The notes: generated by a model from the sequence alone, not told the origin. Numbered from the stretch's first letter, positions 23,056-31,860 are shown. The stretch: 46,720 bases of DNA from Dehalococcoidales bacterium (GCA_016286345.1 JAEESL010000007.1:1-46720); one strand, 5' to 3'. Translations and numbers: made by a program.

Positions 23056-24720
23056 ATGCTGTTCGGTAAAAAAAATAAAAAAGAAGATACACCTAAAGTA
23101 TGCATCGTCACACTCAGGTACAAGGACAATGCAATTGAGGAATATACTGTTCCCTACGGAACAAAACTGGACAGCGTCCTGGACGGACATACCACGATAG
23201 AAACACATTGCATCCGCAATATAGATATCGACAGGACCCGTCCTCCCAGATTCAATCAGCCTATCATAGACGCACATAACAACTGCAAAGTCGAAGTTTA
23301 CGGTGAGGTATCTCCTCCTTCCAAATCGGAACAGGAAATACTTCTTAAGGACAAATCCAATATCAGGCTTGCATGTCAGGCAGTCGTTAAGGGCAACTGC
23401 GAAGTAAGACTTCCGCATGAGCAGCTGTGGAGACCGACCAATGAAAAACTCTTTGATATGAAAGGCAATGAACTTAAATTCAACCAGCCTGAATATACGG
23501 AATCATTTGCCAGGACCAAACAGGTAAACAGCACCGGAGATCTCTGCATTGCATATGAAATAGGTATGTGCACACTGAGGGCCGCGTTGTTTGATACTGA
23601 AACAGGAACCAAGCTGGGGGCACTTTCCTGTCTGAATCCCCAGTACGAGTTTGCCCATACCATTGAAGACCGCATGGAATACATCAGACAAGGCGGAGCG
23701 GCAAAACTCTGGGATGTACTTGTAATAGGGCTTAACAAACTGACCGCTGATCTGATCGAAATGCATAATATCAGCCCGGATAAGATAGTCCGTGCCTCGA
23801 TTGTCGGAGATACTCAGCTTATGGAGCATTATCTCGGACCAAACAAAAGTGTTCTCAAGGAAATTCCGCGTGCTGCGCCGGAGACAAGCCACTTCCCTGC
23901 CAAATTCCTTGGTCTGGAGATCGGTGAGAATACAGAATTATTCGTGATTCCCGCTATTGATAATGTCTCATCAAGCAGCGTGATAGCAGGACTGGGAACA
24001 ATTCTCCATAAGGGAGATTACGTACATAATCCACTGCTTCTTATCACTCTTGAAAGCACATCTTCGGTCTGCCTCGTATACAATGGTGTCGCATCCGTTA
24101 TGAATGTTGATACCGGCTGCATCTTCGGAGGAAGCGCTCTTGAATGCGGAGCTCCGTATATCGAAGGCGCAGTGGACCACGTGGGTTTCAACAACGGATA
24201 TCCTTCCATGACGACTCTCTTTGACAAACCTTCTGTCGGCATTGCCGGTACTGCTCTTGTGGATATAGTTGCAGGTCTCATTGATAATAAACTCATCAAA
24301 CGCAACGGTGAACTGGAAAATGGTTATTCATTCTATCAGCTTCCCGAAGAACTTTATATTACAGTCGATGAAATACAGCAGCTGAGAAAAGCCAAGATGC
24401 TGATCAGAACTGCAGTCGATACACTATGCTACAGTCACGGAATCGAATTGAATCAGATCGATGAGGTACATGTATGCGGCGGGTTCGGAACGACATATAA
24501 TCTCGACAGTCTCATAACAGTAGGTCTCCTGCCAAAGTTCCTTGAAATGCATTCATCTGCAATCGGTGATCTTGCCCTTAAAGGCGCAGGGTATTCCGTT
24601 CTCAATTCCACAAATATGCTCAGAATAATGAATGCATACAGAACCGTGAGAACGATCGACACCACTAAGAATCCAAGGTATTCTATGATTTTGACAAGAT
24701 ATCAGAACTTCACAGTATAA
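23056..24720 (+). CDS. DUF4445/ASKHA protein (RACo-like) lacking ferredoxin cysteines
   Basis: 554 residues. From about residue 115 on it matches the DUF4445 proteins that reactivate corrinoid enzymes with ATP: RLACQAVVKGNCEVRLP, then IAYEIGMCTLRAALFDTETG, ALSCLNPQYEFAHTIEDRM, VCGGFGTTYNLDSLITVGLLP and LKGAGYSVLNS. The N-terminal region corresponds to their [2Fe-2S] ferredoxin domain, but the CGGxGxCGxC motif is reduced to one cysteine (NNCKVEVYGEVSPPSKSEQE). A normal cluster is therefore unlikely. No methyltransferase or corrinoid protein is adjacent. No ribosome-binding site is seen before the ATG. Its partner is unknown. Confidence 0.8.
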   Translation: MLFGKKNKKEDTPKVCIVTLRYKDNAIEEYTVPYGTKLDSVLDGHTTIETHCIRNIDIDRTRPPRFNQPIIDAHNNCKVEVYGEVSPPSKSEQEILLKDKSNIRLACQAVVKGNCEVRLPHEQLWRPTNEKLFDMKGNELKFNQPEYTESFARTKQVNSTGDLCIAYEIGMCTLRAALFDTETGTKLGALSCLNPQYEFAHTIEDRMEYIRQGGAAKLWDVLVIGLNKLTADLIEMHNISPDKIVRASIVGDTQLMEHYLGPNKSVLKEIPRAAPETSHFPAKFLGLEIGENTELFVIPAIDNVSSSSVIAGLGTILHKGDYVHNPLLLITLESTSSVCLVYNGVASVMNVDTGCIFGGSALECGAPYIEGAVDHVGFNNGYPSMTTLFDKPSVGIAGTALVDIVAGLIDNKLIKRNGELENGYSFYQLPEELYITVDEIQQLRKAKMLIRTAVDTLCYSHGIELNQIDEVHVCGGFGTTYNLDSLITVGLLPKFLEMHSSAIGDLALKGAGYSVLNSTNMLRIMNAYRTVRTIDTTKNPRYSMILTRYQNFTV

Positions 24721-24729
24721 GAGGCACAT

Positions 24730-25233
24730 ATGAAAAAGATCATTTCAGTATTATTGGCATCATTATTTATCATCTCATGTTTGACTGGATGTCAGAATAA
24801 TAATAACAACAATCTCCCAAATCCTATATCAGATTCATCCTATGATGAAATAAAATCAGACTACGGGATCAATCTGTCGATACCTGATGATGCGTCAGAT
24901 GCATATTATTCAATAATCAGCAGAGACTCTAAGACATTGCTGATATGTCAGGTCGGATTCAAATACGACAAAGGAAAATACAATTACAGAGGATCAAAAG
25001 TCGTAGACAATGATAATCAGCTGTCAGGTGTTTACTATGATTTCCCAAGAGAGGATGATTTCATCGTTTCCGGGATAAAAGCCGAGATCGAATACGGGGT
25101 CAAAAACGCTGGCATTCTTGCCAAATGGGATATCAGAGACATTCATTATTCACTCTATGCCGAAAATCTTGACGAATCCTCTCTCAAAAACTTCAAGGTT
25201 TTATTGAGTACTCTCATAGAATCAAACGCATAG
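24730..25233 (+). CDS. Lipoprotein of unknown function
   Basis: 167 residues. The signal peptide MKKIISVLLASLFIISCLTGC ends in a good lipobox (CLTGC), followed by an asparagine-rich linker (QNNNNNNLPNP). The mature domain (YGINLSIPDDASDAYYSIISRDSKTLLICQVGFKYDKGKY) has no family I can name. It starts 9 bases after the DUF4445 stop and ends just before the RNase H gene, so all three probably form one unit. Confidence 0.75.
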   Translation: MKKIISVLLASLFIISCLTGCQNNNNNNLPNPISDSSYDEIKSDYGINLSIPDDASDAYYSIISRDSKTLLICQVGFKYDKGKYNYRGSKVVDNDNQLSGVYYDFPREDDFIVSGIKAEIEYGVKNAGILAKWDIRDIHYSLYAENLDESSLKNFKVLLSTLIESNA

Positions 25234-25234
25234 T

Positions 25235-25897
25235 ATGAAATCCAAGTTTTATGCAGTTAAAAACGGCAGGCAATGCGGGCTTTTCTATACCTGGGATGAT
25301 TGTCTTGCCCAGGTAAAAGGTTTCAAAGGCGCAGAATACAAAAGCTTTGCAACCAGACAGGAAGCCCTGGCTTATCTTCAGGAAACCGATACCGAACAGT
25401 CTTCAATATCCAAGTGGCTTGAAGAAGGCTGGCTTGTAGCCTTCTGTGACGGCAGTTTCGAGGAAAACATTAATCGTTTTTCCTATGGTGTTGTCATCGT
25501 CAATAAGGACGAATCAACAACAGAACTCTCAGGATGTTCAGACAATGAACAGTACATGGCACACAGGAATATCAGCGGAGAGATCCTCGGTGCCGTTCAC
25601 TCCATGAAATATGCTCTTGATAACGGATATTCCAGGCTGGTAATTTTCCATGATCTTCAGGGACTCAGCAAATGGGCGGATCTTGAATGGAAAGCAGATT
25701 CCCCCATCACAAAAAAATATGCTGACGTTGTTAACAATTTCTATAAACTTCAGATAAAAATCAAATTTGAAAAAGTCACCGGGCACAGCAACAATAAATA
25801 CAATGATATGGCTGACCGGCTGGCAAAGAATGCTCTTCATAATAAAGAAATGGACGATCTTTCGATTCTTGAACGCCCTTCCCTGTTTAGCTTCTGA
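25235..25897 (+). CDS. Ribonuclease H with N-terminal viroplasmin-type RNA/DNA-hybrid-binding domain
   Basis: 220 residues. Residues of about 3-50 (KFYAVKNGRQCGLFYTWDDCLAQVKGFKGAEYKSFATRQEALAYL) are the caulimovirus-viroplasmin/HBD domain that binds RNA-DNA hybrids. The RNase H core has its acidic residues in order: CDGSFEEN, ISGEILGAVHSMKYAL, FHDLQGLSKWA and NDMADRLAKNAL. It removes RNA from hybrids. It lies one base after the lipoprotein stop and has no own ribosome-binding site, which suggests coupling. Its last codons (ILERPSLFSF*) recur at 28.96 kb. Confidence 0.9.
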   Translation: MKSKFYAVKNGRQCGLFYTWDDCLAQVKGFKGAEYKSFATRQEALAYLQETDTEQSSISKWLEEGWLVAFCDGSFEENINRFSYGVVIVNKDESTTELSGCSDNEQYMAHRNISGEILGAVHSMKYALDNGYSRLVIFHDLQGLSKWADLEWKADSPITKKYADVVNNFYKLQIKIKFEKVTGHSNNKYNDMADRLAKNALHNKEMDDLSILERPSLFSF

Positions 25898-26339
25898 TTA
25901 CTGTTTCCCGCGCACCTGAATGGGATTCAGGTAGTCATCCCCTGATAAACGAGAGTCGGTTTTTTATCAGTAACTCGTGCTTGGCCGATATACTTGCCCT
26001 GCCACCGACCGCAACATCGGCCTCCGTCAAAAGGAAGAACGAATAATTGACCCCAGCGTAGCTCGAATTGATGATCCATGTAACGGAATCACCTCGTGCG
26101 ATAGTGCCGGCTTCAAACGGCACTTTAGTGAAACCCGTAAAAAATCATCTGCTGATGCGGGAATGCTAATTAGAGAAACATAAAACAACGCAATAATAAG
26201 ATCTGTGATCAAGGTCTTAAATACCTATATTAAGTTTCACAAAACCCTTCTAAGAATGCTTGTTTCCCTCTATCACAGACTGATGTATCTTTTATGTCTG
26301 TGAATCGTCAAATTGGATCCAAAGCTAAGCGGAGGAAGA
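25898..26339. other. 442-bp non-coding stretch with a tRNA fragment and hairpins
   Basis: No gene with a start and ribosome-binding site is seen. The stretch opens with a tRNA-Pro anticodon-arm fragment (25910-25936). A 7-bp hairpin CTGATAA/TTATCAG follows (25942-25970), and an 8-bp hairpin TCACAGAC/GTCTGTGA (26273-26303) lies before the ABC operon's end. The minus strand holds an uninterrupted frame of about 70 codons (25935-26140) reading VPFEAGTIARGDSVTWIINSSYAGVNYS... with no plausible start, possibly decayed coding sequence. Confidence 0.5.
25910..25936 (+). pseudogene. tRNA-Pro anticodon-arm fragment
   Basis: GCGCACCTGAATGGGATTCAGGTAGTC differs at two positions from GCGCACCTGAATGGGGTTCAGGTGGTC in the intact tRNA-Pro at 31058. 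The anticodon stem CCTGA/TCAGG and the GGG anticodon are kept. The acceptor, most of the D-arm and the T-arm are absent. Such partial tRNA copies often mark old integration sites. Confidence 0.65.
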
Positions 26340-27083
26340 TCAAACGTTTAAGTTGGTATGGCGAAGGAATTCGCGTGTTCCTTCGTATTGGGGATTGGTG
26401 AAGATCTGGGCAGGTGCGCCCTCTTCAGCAATGATGCCGTTCTCGAGATAGAAGATCCTGTCGGCCACATCTCTGGCAAAACCCATCTCATGGGTCACTA
26501 CGATCATGGTCATGCCGTCCTGGGCAAGCTTCTTCATGATCTGCAGGACTTCGCCAGTCATCTTGGGATCGAGAGCGGAAGTGGGCTCATCGAAGAGCAT
26601 GAGTTTAGGATTCATAGCAAGGGAACGTGCGATGGCCACACGCTGCTGCTGGCCGCCGGACAACTGTCTGGGATAGACATCCTTCTTATCCAGGAGACCC
26701 ACCATCTTCAGCAGTTCGATGGCTTTCTTCTCAGCTTCTTCTTTGGTCATCCTCTTACGGTCGACCGGTGCCATCATGATGTTCTTCTTGACGGTCAGGT
26801 GCTGGAAGAGATTGAACTGCTGGAACACCATACCCATCTCTTCTCGCATGAGATTGAGATCGGTCTTGGGGTCTTCAAGATCCACTCCGTCGACGATGAT
26901 ATCGCCGGACGTGGGAGTCTCCAAATGATTGACACATCGAATCAGAGTGGACTTACCTGAACCGGAAGCACCGATCAGGCATACAACTTCGCCCTCGTTC
27001 ACTGTAAGGTCGATGCCTTTGAGCACCTCCACATCACCGAAAGATTTATGCAGTCTTTTGATTTGTACTATTGGCTTGCTCAC
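26340..27083 (-). CDS. Polar amino acid ABC transporter, ATP-binding protein (GlnQ-like)
   Basis: 247 residues. Walker [11 protein letters not shown]-loop [11 protein letters not shown], signature [16 protein letters not shown], Walker [14 protein letters not shown] and the H-loop VVTHEMGFA are all intact. The long Q-loop form and length are typical of the PAAT family. The start is GTG at 27083 after AAAGGAA and lies 38 bases inside the end of the permease gene, so the two are coupled. It powers uptake by the permease and binding protein upstream. Confidence 0.95.
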   Translation of the reverse strand: MSKPIVQIKRLHKSFGDVEVLKGIDLTVNEGEVVCLIGASGSGKSTLIRCVNHLETPTSGDIIVDGVDLEDPKTDLNLMREEMGMVFQQFNLFQHLTVKKNIMMAPVDRKRMTKEEAEKKAIELLKMVGLLDKKDVYPRQLSGGQQQRVAIARSLAMNPKLMLFDEPTSALDPKMTGEVLQIMKKLAQDGMTMIVVTHEMGFARDVADRIFYLENGIIAEEGAPAQIFTNPQYEGTREFLRHTNLNV

Positions 27084-27744
27084 GCTGCTGTTTCCTTTCG
27101 ATGCGTTTGATGAAGAATGAGAGTATTGTAATGATGACTAAATACCAGACACCGACATATACATAAGAACCAAAACTCAGGAAAGTGTTTCCCACATATA
27201 TCTTGGCCTGCTGGAACATCTCAGGGAGGCCGATGACCTGCGCAAGAGATGAATCTTTGATGGTAATGATGAACTGATTGGCGAGAGTCGGAATACTGAT
27301 CTTTAGTGCCTGCGGGAGGATGACTTTGATCATAGCTCTGGTACGTGAAAGGCCAAGTGAACGGGCTGCTTCCATCTGCCCCGGATCGACCGCTTGAATG
27401 GCGCCGCGGAAGATCTCTGACATATAAGCACCTGCATTGAGGCTCAGCGTCGCGATTGCAGCTGTGACAATACCGACCTTGAAATCCTCATATACCATCT
27501 GACCCAACTGGGGAACGCCGTACTTGATAATGAACAGCTGAACGATGAAAGGAGTGCCTCTCATGATCCAGACATAGAATCTAGAAATAAGCTGAAGTGG
27601 TTTAATCCTGGAGATACCAAAAAGGCATGAGATCAAACCTAGGAAGAAGGCAATAACAATAGAAACAAGACTGACCCAAATGGTCATCCACAACCCTTGG
27701 AACAAAAACGGGGTTAATTCTGTTACTACTCTGCCTAATTCCAT
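27046..27744 (-). CDS. Polar amino acid ABC transporter, permease
   Basis: 232 residues with several membrane helices. The HisM-type inner-membrane signature is present: [37 protein letters not shown], which contacts the ATPase. [17 protein letters not shown] is a second family hallmark. Only one permease gene is present, so a homodimer is expected. The C-terminal coding region overlaps the ATPase start. Confidence 0.95.
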   Translation of the reverse strand: MELGRVVTELTPFLFQGLWMTIWVSLVSIVIAFFLGLISCLFGISRIKPLQLISRFYVWIMRGTPFIVQLFIIKYGVPQLGQMVYEDFKVGIVTAAIATLSLNAGAYMSEIFRGAIQAVDPGQMEAARSLGLSRTRAMIKVILPQALKISIPTLANQFIITIKDSSLAQVIGLPEMFQQAKIYVGNTFLSFGSYVYVGVWYLVIITILSFFIKRIERKQQREQANSTNQKTA

Positions 27745-27763
27745 TGTCGAATACTCTTAATCA

Positions 27764-27795
27764 ATGTGCGGGATGATGGGTATCACCCCGCACAT
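27764..27795 (-). terminator. Intercistronic hairpin between binding protein and permease
   Basis: ATGTGCGGG and CCCGCACAT pair perfectly around a 14-base loop between the two genes. There is no strong T-run, so it probably stabilises or partly terminates the message, giving more binding protein than permease, as is common in such operons. Confidence 0.6.
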
Positions 27796-27807
27796 ATGGG
27801 TTCAAAA

Positions 27808-28566
27808 CTAGACAGCCTTGATGTATTTATCAAGGATAGCCTGATAAGTGCCGTTAGCTTTGATGTTGGCAAAGCCTTTATTGAACATCTCAAGCAGTTT
27901 GGCATTCTTGCCCTTCTTGACGGCGAAGCCGTAGGAGGAACCTTTGACCAAATCGGTGATCATGTGGAAACCGTTGCCCTGGGCGATACCATAACCCATT
28001 ACAGGATAGTCTTCGAAACAGGCATCAGCATCGCCGACTTTGACAGCTTCATACATATAGGCAGAATCATCGTAGACGACAACACTCTTGAAACCATACT
28101 GGTCTTTGATGGAATTAGCATAAGTAAGACCTTCGGTGCTGGCTTTAGCGGCTACTGTTTTTCCTTTGAGGTCTTCAAGTTTGGTGATGCCGGGATCCAT
28201 AACTGCACAGCAAACACCACTGTCGAAGTAAGGGGTGGAGAAATCATAGATCTCTTCACGATCAGGTCGGATGGACATACCGGCGATCATACCGTCGATC
28301 TCCCCAGCCTGGACTGCAGTCAGACAAGCATCGAAACCGAGAGCCTGGAGCTCATATGCAAAACCCTGATCGCGGGCGACTGCATCTAAGATCTCGATAT
28401 CGATACCGATATAATTACCACTAGCATCTTTCATTTCAAACGGAGCAAAGACGGTATCAGTACCGATGATGTACTTATCCTTCTTGCTTCCACAACCAGT
28501 AACGAGACATGAACCAATGATGGTGATTGCCAATACTAAGGCAACAACTTTAGAAAGACTCTTCAT
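27808..28566 (-). CDS. Polar amino acid ABC transporter, substrate-binding lipoprotein
   Basis: 252 residues. The signal peptide ends in lipobox LVTGC. The body is an SBP family 3 (GlnH/HisJ-type) domain: YIIGTDTVFAPFEMKDASGNYIGIDIEILDAVA, DGMIAGMSIRPDREEIYDFSTPYFDSG, LKGKTVAAKASTEG and DACFEDYPVMGYG. It binds an amino acid outside the membrane and passes it to the permease. Specificity (glutamine, arginine, cystine and so on) cannot be read. It is first in its operon; GAAGGGA precedes the ATG. Confidence 0.93.
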   Translation of the reverse strand: MKSLSKVVALVLAITIIGSCLVTGCGSKKDKYIIGTDTVFAPFEMKDASGNYIGIDIEILDAVARDQGFAYELQALGFDACLTAVQAGEIDGMIAGMSIRPDREEIYDFSTPYFDSGVCCAVMDPGITKLEDLKGKTVAAKASTEGLTYANSIKDQYGFKSVVVYDDSAYMYEAVKVGDADACFEDYPVMGYGIAQGNGFHMITDLVKGSSYGFAVKKGKNAKLLEMFNKGFANIKANGTYQAILDKYIKAV

Positions 28567-28887
28567 TGTATTTCCCTTCTCTTTATATTCATATTCGAAA
28601 GCGCCGTTTCAGATACATGTTGTCATTCTAACACAGAATAACCTCGTATGCACCCTTCTCAAACCTTAATAATAAATGAACCTTTGCTTTCCTAGAGGAT
28701 TTCTTCTACTGGTATATGGGTGGAATTAAAAACAGTAGCCATAAAGAGTCTGAATGTTTCATCGTAAATCATTATTGTCTTTTCTTCTCTTCCATAGGTG
28801 CGTTTTTCATCAGAATCCCTGAATCAATTCGTCAGCGTAATGTGTAGTTCTCATGTTGATAATGCTTTGGTGATACATAATAATTCC

Positions 28888-28922
28888 CTACTGATTCCGA
28901 GCCCAGTTGACGCCCTGAATCC
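28888..28922 (-). pseudogene. Tail fragment of a DIP1984-family gene
   Basis: The minus strand reads GIQGVNWARNQ* against RIQGLNWTTDLIEQ* at the end of the intact DIP1984 gene (11738-12196). GGATTCAGGGCGTCAACTGG differs from GGATTCAGGGACTCAACTGG at two of 20 positions. A stop codon lies two codons upstream of the match, so only the tail remains. Confidence 0.5.
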
Positions 28923-28954
28923 CTTATTTCGTCTAAAAATCAGGTGGTCTATTT

Positions 28955-28993
28955 GATTCCATTCTTGAAAGGCCGTCCCTGTTCAGTTTCTGA
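28955..28993 (+). pseudogene. Tail fragment of an RNase H gene
   Basis: The plus strand reads DSILERPSLFSF* with a stop a few codons upstream. The intact RNase H at 25235-25897 ends DLSILERPSLFSF*. In the nine last codons shared from GAA on, the differences (CGC/AGG, CCT/CCG, TTT/TTC, AGC/AGT) are all synonymous. The copy therefore derives from a diverged but once functional homologue, not from a recent local duplication. Confidence 0.65.
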
Positions 28994-28998
28994 TTTAT

Positions 28999-30939
28999 CT
29001 ATGCTTTTCTCAGGATCTTCTTATATGCATTTAGCGAGAGCGGCATATCACTGATCGGTTTTGAGAACACACTGACCACAGTCACTTCCTGTTCTACACC
29101 TCTGGCCTCAACGATGACCTTATCCCCTTTCTCAAGTTTGAGGTCACCGCATAGATACGTATATTCGACTTCACTGTTATCAAACAGGACATTCACAAAT
29201 TTGTGATTACGTTTACCAGGCTCCTTTGCAGGAACGATTCTATGAAAGAATGTATCTGAGTGGACTGTAGCGACTTTGTCTCCATGATGGGTAAAGGTAA
29301 GAAGTTGTTCTTTAGAATCATATCTGACATTGTCAGCAATAAAGGATTTCTGGTAGTTAATGATATTGTAATCCTTAACTTTTTCAGCAGTCTCCGTAAC
29401 AGCCTTTGTCAATTCACAGGTCCTCTGGTCAGGATGACAGATGATCACCATCTCCACCAATCTAAGGTTTGGCTTCTTTATCCTCTCAGCCTTTATTTCC
29501 AGATCTCCGTCTTTGGCTTCAAACGTTACTTTGCATGAATATCCATCATGGAATATCTGTTGCAGCAGAAACGGCTCATCCTCTTTGAACACAGTTGTAT
29601 CATCAAGAGGATATCTTTCATACATCTTTTCCAGTTCTTTCTGGATACTGATGAATACGTTATTGTCTCCGTAATAGTCTTTTTTCATCCTTCGGCGTAT
29701 GGCAAAATCCGCAACAGTATAGTAATAATATGCAATACGCATATTTCTTTCTTCGGAATCTGTATCATCTGCCAAAAGACCTTTGCGGTAATAAGTACCC
29801 AGTCTGAGAGCACAGTCTGCCAGTTTACTGCTATCATTTCCGATGCAGAATTGTTCAAATGCCTTTTCGTAAACTTTGTAAATCAATTCAGTGGCAATAT
29901 AAGTATTTTTTGTTGTCCCATAGCCATTCAGATACATATCAGCAAGTTTATAGATGGATTCATGATTGCCTCCCAGAGCACCGATCGTAAAATACTTTAG
30001 TGCCGGTTCGTATTCAGGCACCATATTATTGCATCTGCCGTAGTAATAAATATATCCGAGTGTATTTGCATAATCGCATTTATTACTGTCATCAACATTG
30101 TCCATGTCCATCAGTCTGAGGAAACAGTCACGTGATTTTACCCAGTCACAATCATAGAGCGGACCTCCGCCATAATAGGAATACCCCATCTTTTCAATTG
30201 CGAATGGATAACCTTCAGCAGTTTTTTTTTCAAGAATATCCCTGGTCATCTGAAGCATATCCTCGTCGAATTTCTTCATTTCCTTTTCATGAACTTTGAA
30301 AATAAATGAATGTTCTTGTATTCCTGACCAGAGCCACGGGAATACCTTCCTTCCTGATTTGAAGTTATCTATATCATTTACAATGCGGTTGAAATCAAGA
30401 TTCTGCGGATTTTCATCATCACCGTCAAAGCTGAAATAGTAATCACGCAACGATATGACTATCCAAGACAGCATCAATTCTTCTGTTTCGGGATATTTGA
30501 AATATTGTTTGTCTTCTATAGCACCTCTGAAAGAACAATCGTAATAATCATCAAGAATGTAATAAATGAGATCAAGCCAGGCATACACATCGTTATACGT
30601 CGACTGATCTTTGATTATATTATTGAAAGCAACCTGAAAATCATCCAGAGTGACCGAATATTCTTCGTCGGCTATAATTTCACCGGGATAATCATCCAGG
30701 CTTTTCAGATCATTGCTGCTTTTTTCAAATCTAATAATTGCAGAAAGATCATCTTTGGAAAGTACAATTGGTGGAATATACTCCATATCCTCAATACGGC
30801 AATAGATCTCTTCGCCGTCCGGCAGTTCAACAACTGCAAAATCACCATCAATTTTCTGAATGGTACCTGATACTTTTTCATCACTTCCGTCGGGAGAAGG
30901 AATAAAAACATAATCATATTCTTCAAATTCATGTTCCAT
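28999..30939 (-). CDS. Sel1-like repeat protein with N- and C-terminal beta domains
   Basis: 646 residues, cytoplasmic (no signal peptide). The N-terminus (DYVFIPSPDGSDEKVSGTIQKIDGDFAVVELPDGEEIYCRI) looks like a small SH3/KOW-type barrel. Residues of about 240-420 hold Sel1/TPR-like helical repeats (GYPFAIEKMGYSYYGGG, ANTLGYIYYYGRC, ALKYFTIGALGGNHESIYKLADMYLNGYG). The C-terminus (FVNVLFDNSEVEYTYLCGDLKLEKGDKVIVEARGVEQEVTVVSVF) resembles a beta domain found at the end of many unassigned Bacillota proteins. Sel1 repeats mediate protein contacts; function unknown. AGGAGA supports the ATG. Confidence 0.75.
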   Translation of the reverse strand: MEHEFEEYDYVFIPSPDGSDEKVSGTIQKIDGDFAVVELPDGEEIYCRIEDMEYIPPIVLSKDDLSAIIRFEKSSNDLKSLDDYPGEIIADEEYSVTLDDFQVAFNNIIKDQSTYNDVYAWLDLIYYILDDYYDCSFRGAIEDKQYFKYPETEELMLSWIVISLRDYYFSFDGDDENPQNLDFNRIVNDIDNFKSGRKVFPWLWSGIQEHSFIFKVHEKEMKKFDEDMLQMTRDILEKKTAEGYPFAIEKMGYSYYGGGPLYDCDWVKSRDCFLRLMDMDNVDDSNKCDYANTLGYIYYYGRCNNMVPEYEPALKYFTIGALGGNHESIYKLADMYLNGYGTTKNTYIATELIYKVYEKAFEQFCIGNDSSKLADCALRLGTYYRKGLLADDTDSEERNMRIAYYYYTVADFAIRRRMKKDYYGDNNVFISIQKELEKMYERYPLDDTTVFKEDEPFLLQQIFHDGYSCKVTFEAKDGDLEIKAERIKKPNLRLVEMVIICHPDQRTCELTKAVTETAEKVKDYNIINYQKSFIADNVRYDSKEQLLTFTHHGDKVATVHSDTFFHRIVPAKEPGKRNHKFVNVLFDNSEVEYTYLCGDLKLEKGDKVIVEARGVEQEVTVVSVFSKPISDMPLSLNAYKKILRKA

Positions 30940-31057
30940 TTGTTTATCTCCTGCAGATTAAGTCAATTGATTATTTATTTCATTATATAGTCCCAAACTG
31001 CCAAATAATCCTGATTTGAATGAATGGTATGGTTTGTGGTATATTTCTATTTTGTCG

Positions 31058-31134
31058 CGGGGTGTAGCGCAGTCTGGTAGCGCACCTGAATGGGGTTCAG
31101 GTGGTCGACGGTTCGAATCCGTCCACCCCGACCA
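31058..31134 (+). tRNA. tRNA-Pro (GGG)
   Basis: CGGGGTGTAGCGCAGTCTGG... to ...CCACCCCGACCA, 77 bases with CCA encoded. The acceptor stem CGGGGTG/CACCCCG pairs fully, the anticodon loop ATGGGGT gives GGG, and the T-loop GGTTCGAATCC is standard. Confidence 0.97.
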
Positions 31135-31255
31135 TTTTTTTGTCACAATTCAAATTCCTTCACTGTAAATTATCTTTTTTCGTTATTGCCGTTTTTACCC
31201 CTTGTTAAGTGCTGTTGTAAACAGTTAATATTTAACTGAAGGAGGGTAATAATAT

Positions 31256-31792
31256 ATGACAAAATACGCAGGCACACAGACAGAGAAAAATCTCCAGGCA
31301 GCTTTTGCCGGTGAATCACAGGCCCGTAATAAATATACTTATTTCGCTTCTGTAGCAAAAAAAGAAGGTTTCGAACAGATATCCGCAATTTTCCTCAGCA
31401 CCGCGGCTAATGAAAAGGAACACGCAGAATTATGGTTTAAAGAACTTGACGGAATCGGCACCACAGCTGAGAATCTCAAAGCTGCAGCAGACGGTGAAAA
31501 TTTTGAATGGACCGACATGTATGCTGAATTTGCCGATACTGCTGAAAAAGAAGGCTTTGCTGAATTAGCAGCTAAATTCCGTGCAGTTGCAGAAATTGAA
31601 AAACATCACGAGGAAAGATATCGAGCTCTTCTTCGAAACGTTGAAACTAATCAAGTCTTTGAAAAAAGCGAAATTAAAATTTGGGAATGCCGCAACTGCG
31701 GCCATATCATCGTAGGAACAAAAGCACCAGAGGTTTGTCCAGTCTGTGCTCATGCAAGATCGTACTTTGAGTTAAGAGCTGAAAATTATTAA
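31256..31792 (+). CDS. rbr: Rubrerythrin
   Basis: 178 residues. The four-helix diiron domain has its ligands in [59 protein letters not shown]. The C-terminal rubredoxin domain binds iron through CRNCG and [11 protein letters not shown]. It is a cytoplasmic NADH-dependent peroxidase that protects anaerobes from hydrogen peroxide. A strong AAGGAGGG precedes the ATG. It is a single-gene unit closed by a strong terminator. The promoter region is AT-rich; a PerR site could be expected but none was identified. Confidence 0.96.
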   Translation: MTKYAGTQTEKNLQAAFAGESQARNKYTYFASVAKKEGFEQISAIFLSTAANEKEHAELWFKELDGIGTTAENLKAAADGENFEWTDMYAEFADTAEKEGFAELAAKFRAVAEIEKHHEERYRALLRNVETNQVFEKSEIKIWECRNCGHIIVGTKAPEVCPVCAHARSYFELRAENY

Positions 31793-31827
31793 TCAGTTCT
31801 CCAGCCTAAGGAAAATCTAGAATTAAC

Positions 31828-31860
31828 GGAGCTGACCTGGTGAGTCAGCTCCTTTTTTTT
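31828..31860 (+). terminator. Intrinsic terminator after rubrerythrin
   Basis: GGAGCTGAC and GTCAGCTCC pair perfectly around CTGGTGA, followed by eight T. Confidence 0.92.

Larger units (their letters stand above)
28567..28998. other. 432-bp stretch of gene debris between ABC operon and Sel1 gene
   Basis: The part next to the ABC operon (to about 28680) should hold that operon's promoter. The remainder holds no intact gene. An open minus-strand frame (28692-28823) reads ...DEKRTYGREEKTIMIYDETFRLFMATVFNSTHIPVEEIL*, protein-like but without a credible start and of no family I know. Two recognisable gene tails, DIP1984-like and RNase H-like, are listed separately. Confidence 0.45.

Noticed and set aside
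25977-26183. Plus-strand ORF ending GFKRHFSETRKKSSADAGMLIRET, faintly like an AraC C-terminus
   Set aside because: It needs a GTG start without ribosome-binding site, lacks the AraC helix-turn-helix, and overlaps an equally long frame on the other strand.
26273-26303. TCACAGAC/GTCTGTGA hairpin as terminator of the ABC operon
   Set aside because: No T-tract follows on the minus strand. It may still mark an RNA end, but the evidence is not enough to call it.
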